DNA of 64,000 nt, from positions 1,240,001 to 1,304,000 of the forward strand of contig NZ_AP021874.1 of NCBI RefSeq assembly GCF_009688945.1. Direction: 5' to 3'. Under the pieces are notes generated by a model, which saw only the letters and a list, made by a program, of their open reading frames with translations, had not been told where the DNA came from and ran no database searches. Of the stretch, positions 59,388-64,000 are shown piece by piece (position 1 is the stretch's first letter; each line of letters opens with the position of its first letter). Source of the stretch: Desulfosarcina alkanivorans (GTDB taxonomy: Bacteria; Desulfobacterota; Desulfobacteria; Desulfobacterales; Desulfosarcinaceae). The position numbers were made by a program, and so were the translations under genes.

Positions 59388-59852
59388 TCAGGTAAACAGA
59401 TAAAGCCCCAATCGCAACAGGGCATTCGCGAACACGCCGGCGAGGATATCGTCCAGCATGATCCCCAGTCCTCCGGGTACTTTTTTATCAACCCATCGAA
59501 TCGGGAAAGGCTTCAATATATCAAACACCCGGAACAATGCAAATCCCGAAAGGATGAAAACAGGGGTAAAAGGCAGGGCAAACAAGGTTACCGCCATACC
59601 GCAGATTTCATCCACCACGACCTGCTTGGGATCTTTTTGCAGCTCTATTTTTTCAGCAGCATGGGCAATCCATGTGGAGGCGACGACCAGTGCCGGCACC
59701 AGAACGAATGCCGGCTTGACGCCGGATAAAGAAATAAACCAGCACAGGGGTAGCGCCGCGAGGGAGCCAAAGGTTCCCGGTGCAATGGGGGAATACCCGA
59801 TCAGGCCGCCTGTTGCCAAAAAAAGTATCGTCTTCTGTTTAATGGTCAACAT
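59388..59852 (-). CDS. pgpA: Phosphatidylglycerophosphatase A
   Basis: A 154-residue membrane protein of the PgpA family: GYSPIAPGTFGSLAALPLCW, VVVDEICGM, and LGIMLDDILAGVFANALLR at the C-terminus. It dephosphorylates phosphatidylglycerophosphate to phosphatidylglycerol. The start at ATG 59852 keeps the normal length; an in-frame codon at 59888 would add 12 residues. It follows larC by 69 bases. Confidence 0.9.
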   Translation of the reverse strand: MLTIKQKTILFLATGGLIGYSPIAPGTFGSLAALPLCWFISLSGVKPAFVLVPALVVASTWIAHAAEKIELQKDPKQVVVDEICGMAVTLFALPFTPVFILSGFALFRVFDILKPFPIRWVDKKVPGGLGIMLDDILAGVFANALLRLGLYLFT

Positions 59853-59921
59853 GCACAGTCCATTAAAATAAAAGTTGAATGGAGACAACCTGCCGACCCC
59901 ATGATCGGCGAGAAAACGATT

Positions 59922-61121
59922 TCATTCATCCCTTTTCACGGAAACGGGCCCGTCCTGCACGGCATGGACAACCGCATCATAGATGGCTTTCAAAGGGGCA
60001 TCCTTTTCAAGGGCGACCTTCCTGCAGTCCTCGTATTCAGGGGCATATCGCTTGCGGCCGTCCGGAGCGGTGGTGCATTTGACCTGAATGTCCCCATACC
60101 CCGTCGTCACCGTGGCTATGGAACGTTTCAGGGTATGCCTGCAGGCCATGTGACAGCGAACGCCGATCGTGGTGGTTTCATTTAGAAGGCATCGGCTGAT
60201 GGCGTCCTGTTTTCCGGGCAGGCACATCACTTCAACTTTTGTTCCCGGCCGGTTTTTTTTCATCATTATGGGCATATAGCTGACATCAAGCGCCCCCGTT
60301 GCAAACAGCCGTTCCATCAAATATCCGAAAATCTCCGGATTCATATCATCGATGTTGGTTTCCACCAGACACACATCCGCCCTGCCCCGCTGATCCTGCG
60401 ATTCTGTTTTTTCCCCGAGGAAAACCCGCAGCAGGTTGGGCCCATCCTGACCGTCACGCTTGCCGCTTCCATAGCCGATGTGGGCGATTTCCATAGGGGG
60501 AGCCGGACCGAATGTTGCCGAAAGTGACGCAATGATTCCCGCCCCGGTGGGGGTAACCATCTCCCCGTCGGAGGAGCCGCCATAAACGGGCAGGCCTTTG
60601 AGAATTTCGAGGGTCGCCGGAGCCGGGACCGGCAGCTTGCCGTGGGCGCAATCCACAAAGCCGCTGCCCAGGGGCAAGGGCGAGGCGGAGACCGATTCTA
60701 TGTTAAAATAGTCTAAACACAGGGCAGCCCCCACAATATCGACAATGCTGTCCACGGCGCCGACCTCATGGAAATGAACGTGCTCCTTTTCGCATCGGTG
60801 AATCCGTGCCTCCGCGTCGGCGATACGGCCGAAAATAGAAACGGCGAGGCGTTTGACCTTGTGGTCGAGTGAGCCGTTTTCAATCAGCTTTACGATGTCG
60901 CCATAATTTCTGGCGGGCGATGGGTCCTTTTCTATGACGGTGATCTGTTTGGCACCAATGGCGTTTCTTTTAACGTCTTCGGCAACAATTTCAACATTGC
61001 CGATCGCCAGGCCCTGTATCTTTTCCGACAGCCATTGGGAGGGCATCCCCATGTCCACGAAAGCCCCGAGGACCATATCGCCGCTGATTCCGGAAAAGCA
61101 GTCAAAATGGGCATGCATCAT
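59922..61121 (-). CDS. larC: Nickel-pincer cofactor biosynthesis protein LarC
   Basis: The 399-residue protein has FDCFSGISGDMVLGAFVDMG at the N-terminus, HVHFHEVGAVDSIVDIVG in the middle and LVETNIDDMNPEIFGYLMERL in the C-terminal part, all typical of LarC (DUF111). LarC inserts nickel into the pincer nucleotide cofactor of lactate racemase and related enzymes. LarB and LarE are not in the window, so the cofactor pathway must be completed elsewhere. In some bacteria larC is expressed by a frameshift; here it is one continuous frame. Confidence 0.92.
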   Translation of the reverse strand: MMHAHFDCFSGISGDMVLGAFVDMGMPSQWLSEKIQGLAIGNVEIVAEDVKRNAIGAKQITVIEKDPSPARNYGDIVKLIENGSLDHKVKRLAVSIFGRIADAEARIHRCEKEHVHFHEVGAVDSIVDIVGAALCLDYFNIESVSASPLPLGSGFVDCAHGKLPVPAPATLEILKGLPVYGGSSDGEMVTPTGAGIIASLSATFGPAPPMEIAHIGYGSGKRDGQDGPNLLRVFLGEKTESQDQRGRADVCLVETNIDDMNPEIFGYLMERLFATGALDVSYMPIMMKKNRPGTKVEVMCLPGKQDAISRCLLNETTTIGVRCHMACRHTLKRSIATVTTGYGDIQVKCTTAPDGRKRYAPEYEDCRKVALEKDAPLKAIYDAVVHAVQDGPVSVKRDE

Positions 61122-61244
61122 TCAATACCCGGGCTCTGCCATGTCGACCAAATTGCGGAATGATTGCCGGTCAACACCCGATCAGTGGCTGTTATAAAGT
61201 GTACCCGGCGCTTTTCCTGAACTTTTTTCATTCCCATAAAAGCG

Positions 61245-61273
61245 TTGACAAAACAGGCAATTTTCTTCATAAA
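61245..61273 (+). promoter_or_regulatory. Sigma-70-like promoter of selC
   Basis: TTGACA followed after 16 or 17 bases by TCATAA or CATAAA. The start would fall near 61280, just before the tRNA at 61288. Confidence 0.6.
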
Positions 61274-61287
61274 AGTTTCCATTAAAC

Positions 61288-61385
61288 GGAAGTGCGCAGC
61301 TTACTGGTGAGGCTCCCGGACTTCAAATCCGGTGTGGGGCGCTAATACCGTCCCGGGTGGGTTCGATTCCCATGCACTTCCGCCA
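61288..61385 (+). tRNA. selC: Selenocysteine tRNA (tRNA-Sec, anticodon TCA)
   Basis: A 95-base tRNA plus encoded CCA. The eight-base acceptor stem (GGAAGTGC/GCACTTCC), the anticodon loop CTTCAAA with anticodon TCA, the long variable arm (GTGTGGGGCGC... region) and GGTTCGATTCC in the T arm are diagnostic for bacterial selC. It implies that the organism inserts selenocysteine at UGA codons; selA, selB and selD are not in the window. It lies between the divergent larC and hydrolase genes. Confidence 0.95.
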
Positions 61386-61500
61386 TTTTTTATCAGGCAT
61401 GCAACACGCGTTTCCGGCTGCACCCGGCAGTTTCCTCGCGCTCTCCTATACTCCAGCGTCGACCATAATTCAAGGATATGATTTTATTTCAGATGGCCAA

Positions 61501-62226
61501 ATGTTGAGCAACACGGAGCGCAGGTTGGATTTTGTTGTCGATGGCCTGAAATTATCCGGTGTACTCCATCTGCCCGAGCGTCCACCGTTGGCCGTGATCG
61601 TCGGCTGCCACGGGCTGATGGCCAACAAGAATTCCCCCAAACAGATTGAACTGGCCCGGGGCTGCCTCGCCAATGGCATGGCTTATTTCCGATTTGATCA
61701 TCGGGGATGTGGCCAGAGTGACGGTGTTTTCGAAAAGGATACCACTCTGGAAAACCGCACCTCGGACCTGACGGCCGCTGTTCACGCAGTTGAAGGCCTG
61801 ATGGGCAAAAAGATGCCCGTCGGCCTTTTCGGGAGCAGCTTGGGGGGGACGGTGTGCCTCACGGCCGCATCCGGGCTCTCGCCATTTGCCATCGTCACCC
61901 TTGCCGCGCCGGTTGAAAGCCGGTCCATCCGCATGCCTGAAGAGTCTCCGGAATCGTTGAAAAACGAGATCGGTGGAAAGCGGATGACGTTCAATATCGG
62001 CGGATTGATGACGGCCATCCATCACATCCTGGTCGTTCACGGCAGCAGCGATGAGACGGTTTCCGTTGAAAACGCCCGCACGATTTATCGGATGGCCGGG
62101 GAGCCCAGGAAAAAACTGATATTGAACGACGGGGATCACCGGATCAGCAACCGCACACACCAGGAAATATTCATTCAGGCAGCCTTGAAATGGTTTGTGG
62201 ATTGCTGCCCGCCCCCCGCAAAATAA
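61501..62226 (+). CDS. Alpha/beta hydrolase (S33/esterase-like)
   Basis: The 241-residue protein has the hydrolase fold: VGCHGLMANK (oxyanion HG), FRFDHRGCGQSDG, the nucleophile elbow GLFGSSLGGT (Ser113), a late Asp in HGSSDETVS and His in NDGDHRIS. It is related to the serine aminopeptidase/monoglyceride lipase group. ATG 61501 avoids overlap with selC. Earlier in-frame starts would run into the tRNA. A weak stem (GCATC / GATGC, 62231-62248) follows the stop. Substrate is unknown. Confidence 0.85.
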   Translation: MLSNTERRLDFVVDGLKLSGVLHLPERPPLAVIVGCHGLMANKNSPKQIELARGCLANGMAYFRFDHRGCGQSDGVFEKDTTLENRTSDLTAAVHAVEGLMGKKMPVGLFGSSLGGTVCLTAASGLSPFAIVTLAAPVESRSIRMPEESPESLKNEIGGKRMTFNIGGLMTAIHHILVVHGSSDETVSVENARTIYRMAGEPRKKLILNDGDHRISNRTHQEIFIQAALKWFVDCCPPPAK

Positions 62227-62289
62227 AAAAGCATCCCGCAGGCGATGCCTTATCTGTCTTCCATTTTTTATTAGTTAGTGCTCGTTCAG

Positions 62290-62408
62290 AAATAGGCAAA
62301 TTGGGCCGAGATCAAGACGCGTGAAAAATTTTACCGCAGGCATATAGTTGATATTCCGAGGATAAAATTTTGAGCGCAACGCTGATATCGGACAAATTGG
62401 CCATTTAT
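62290..62408. repeat. Long imperfect palindrome (MITE- or hairpin-RNA-like)
   Basis: Two arms of about 55 bases (62290-62343 and 62350-62408) are near complements: GGCAAATTGGGCCGAGATC matches GGCCAATTTGTCCGATATC, and GTGAAAAATTTTACC matches GCTCAAAATTTTATCC on the opposite strand. It has no coding frame. It may be a mobile miniature element or a transcribed hairpin. Confidence 0.55.
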
Positions 62409-62421
62409 GGATGGGCGCTAT

Positions 62422-62844
62422 TTACCGACTGATAGCGCTATGAATCAATTCTTTCTGATAAGGTGTCAGTTTTTTGGCAAAGCGGACGCCGATACCGTCT
62501 TGTTCAGTCCGGACGATGGTACCGGAGATTTTGAATGATTTTTGAAGCGACGGTACGGTAAAAATCAAGGATATTGATTGATTGGTGCGAAGCGGGGCAA
62601 CCGTTTCAATAAACACGCCGCCGTTACTCAAGTTGTTGATAAAATCCTGATACACCCGATCTGACGTCGAATAATCCACCGGCAGGAAACAGGGGATTCT
62701 GGAATCCTCACGGTAATCCAACTGTTCCCACTCATTGAGCAGTGCCTCCAGCATTTTTTTCCGCTGGGGACTCAGCTTGGCTACGGCTTGAATCAAACGA
62801 TCAGTCAGTTTTTTTTCATCTTCCAGAATATCGATATCACTCAT
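62422..62844 (-). CDS. PilZ-domain protein (c-di-GMP receptor-like)
   Basis: The 140-residue protein has an N-terminal helical part (about 1-45) and a PilZ domain from about 45: YREDSRIPC (the Arg-containing first motif, with one of the two usual Arg in R-x3-R spacing) and NNLSNGGVFIET (D/N-x-S-x-x-G). The GVRFAKKLTP strand closes the barrel. It could bind c-di-GMP and control motility or surface adhesion. AGGAAG precedes the ATG. Confidence 0.85.
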   Translation of the reverse strand: MSDIDILEDEKKLTDRLIQAVAKLSPQRKKMLEALLNEWEQLDYREDSRIPCFLPVDYSTSDRVYQDFINNLSNGGVFIETVAPLRTNQSISLIFTVPSLQKSFKISGTIVRTEQDGIGVRFAKKLTPYQKELIHSAISR

Positions 62845-63322
62845 AAGACACTTCCTATGAAAAAATTGTTGCGAAGATATACAGGCGGATCATTCAATTC
62901 TAAATTAGCACGAGGATAGGAATATATATAATTCATACGGGAATTTATGTCAACGATGAGAAACCGGCCACAAGGGTTCGGCGTCTTGTTTTTTATGCCG
63001 GCAATCGATGAACCCGTAAAAAGTTGCATTTCCGACGGATTCGTAAATGCTTTTTCAGGCCAAACATGACCATATGGCCAAAAGCAACCTAAAAGATGTT
63101 GGCGCGGCTTCCAGCTGCGATCATCCTATTGCTTCGCGGCTGAAAGCCGCGCCAACAAAAAAAGACCCAGTTCCGGTTAGTTCCTTAGACGCCCGAGATC
63201 AGGATTTGTGAATCCCGAGGATACCGCTACCGCGGGAGACGTAGGCATCGTACTGACTGAACGCCGCAGCGGCGGGGGATTGGAGGACAGCGCAGATAAC
63301 GCCGTTTCTGTAAATTCGTCAA
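62845..63322. other. 478-base region with a REP-like element
   Basis: It contains the palindrome at 63098-63156 and otherwise no supported gene. A minus-strand frame at 62841-63029 (62 codons) lacks a ribosome site and overlaps the PilZ start; it is not called. Near 63265 a short CGCCGCAGCGGCG hairpin without a T-run lies downstream of the OmpA-like gene. Confidence 0.4.
63098..63156. repeat. REP-like palindromic element (copy 2)
   Basis: Arms GTTGGCGCGGCTTCCAGCTGCGA and TTCGCGGCTGAAAGCCGCGC pair around about ten bases. The core (CGGCTTCC, GC-GCGA) is shared with the element at 32093-32167. Confidence 0.6.
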
Positions 63323-64000
63323 TCACTGGTTTGGGGATATGATCTCAATGACCACCTTGCGTTGCGACCCGCTATCGGATGAGGGCGCATTACCAGGCCC
63401 AGTGGCCCCCGGTCCCATGGCAATCGTGCTGATGGTTGAGTCCATGACGCCCCGTCCGACCAGATAGGTTTTCACCATATCCGCCCGGAATTCAGACAGC
63501 TTCAGGTTGTAGGCCCGCACACCGGAACTGTCGGTATATCCCCTTAGAACTAGGGTCGCCCCCGGATTCTGAAGACAATATCGGGCGATCAATTCTAGGA
63601 TGTCATAGGACTCACGGTCCAGTTTATTGGAGTTGAATCCGAAGCGAACCTCGGGGTAATCGCCAAATTTGGCTTTAATTTCCTGGAGAGAGATGCCAGC
63701 TGCGGACACGGTTTCGCCGTCAGCATCCATTGACGCGCGGGGCTGCTCCGTCCCACCTTCCGGCGCCGTACTTATTGGGGCAGGAGGCGATACGTCCGCG
63801 ATTTCAGGCGTCGCTGAAGCATGGTTTTTCTGCGACGACTCCGGGGATTCCGCCTGCAGGCCGGCGACCGAACGCTCAGCGGATGGAGCAGAATGGTCAA
63901 TTATTTCGCCTTTTTTATTAGGGTCATGGACGACCGCGCCGGTCCGTACAGCGTTTTCCTTTTGGATTTTTTTCGTTACAGCAATTTCGGTTTCATCGGG
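63323..64000 (-). CDS. OmpA-family C-terminal domain protein, N-terminus off the window
   Basis: The frame is open to the right edge (at least 225 residues). The last 110 residues form an OmpA/Pal-like peptidoglycan-binding domain: VRFGFNSNKLDRESYDILE, LVLRGYTDSSGVRAYNLKLSEFRADMV and a final VVIEI strand. The visible N-terminal part (64000 to about 63730) is a Pro/Ala/Ser/Glu-rich, disordered linker. An ATG at 63730 would give only 135 residues, but the longer frame is favoured because no ribosome site precedes that ATG. It probably links an outer-membrane or inner-membrane part to the cell wall. Confidence 0.78.
   Translation of the reverse strand, partial: PDETEIAVTKKIQKENAVRTGAVVHDPNKKGEIIDHSAPSAERSVAGLQAESPESSQKNHASATPEIADVSPPAPISTAPEGGTEQPRASMDADGETVSAAGISLQEIKAKFGDYPEVRFGFNSNKLDRESYDILELIARYCLQNPGATLVLRGYTDSSGVRAYNLKLSEFRADMVKTYLVGRGVMDSTISTIAMGPGATGPGNAPSSDSGSQRKVVIEIISPNQ

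Noticed and set aside
61288..61385. Considered as an ordinary tRNA with a long variable arm (Leu or Ser type).
   Set aside because: The anticodon is TCA and the acceptor stem has eight base pairs, which are features of tRNA-Sec.
61357..61500. N-terminal extension of the hydrolase frame starting inside the tRNA gene.
   Set aside because: It overlaps selC, lacks a ribosome site and the fold begins after the ATG at 61501.

Overview
The window reads as a chromosomal segment of a Gram-negative, pilus-bearing, selenoprotein-using bacterium, most likely a member of the Desulfobacterota. That placement is an inference from the combination of an outer-membrane-spanning type VI secretion system (T6SS), an OmpA-family protein, a sigma-54/PilR-type pilin unit, larC and a selenocysteine tRNA. 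No rRNA, CRISPR array or intact transposase was seen.

Positions 1-34779 are one long minus-strand T6SS locus. Transcription order is: a zinc-finger protein with an array of acidic-Thr-hydrophobic motifs, a TagH-like protein without FHA domain, tssJ, tssK, tssL, tssM, tagF, tagJ, tssA, tssB, tssC, hcp, tssE, tssF, tssG and clpV. An accessory tail follows: a Cys-rich YkgJ-like protein overlapping clpV, two tandem TPR-methyltransferase paralogues, a small YopT-like cysteine protease (candidate effector), a TssB-TssC fusion-like protein, vgrG with its own probable promoter, a small unknown protein, a DUF2169-pentapeptide repeat protein and a second pentapeptide repeat protein that runs off the left edge. 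All core T6SS parts (TssA-M with Hcp, VgrG and ClpV) are present. No PAAR protein, FHA domain, PpkA kinase or PppA phosphatase is visible in the window.

Positions 35275-56062 hold a surface-glycan region. A plus-strand run encodes a GT-C membrane glycosyltransferase, a GT2-GtrA protein, a GT4 enzyme, a radical SAM enzyme, a DUF218 protein, an SDR epimerase, a sulfotransferase-like protein and a CDP-alcohol phosphatidyltransferase. A convergent minus-strand run encodes two GT4 enzymes, a GT9 enzyme, a second sulfotransferase-like protein, a MOP flippase, a GT2 enzyme, a GT-C-like membrane protein, a VKOR-thioredoxin fusion and a TMTC-like GT-C/TPR protein. The stretch from about 42.8 to 50.3 kb is visibly AT-rich compared with its flanks, which suggests foreign origin.

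Positions 56262-64000 are mostly housekeeping: a type IV pilin with a good sigma-54 promoter, a PilR-type activator, lepB, pgpA, larC, selC (tRNA-Sec) with a sigma-70-like promoter, an alpha/beta hydrolase, a PilZ protein and the C-terminal part of an OmpA-like protein. Dispersed palindromic elements lie at 32093-32167 and 63098-63156 (one related family), and a long imperfect palindrome lies at 62290-62408.

All product names come from reading motifs in the translations. No database search was run, so similarity statements are recognition-based.
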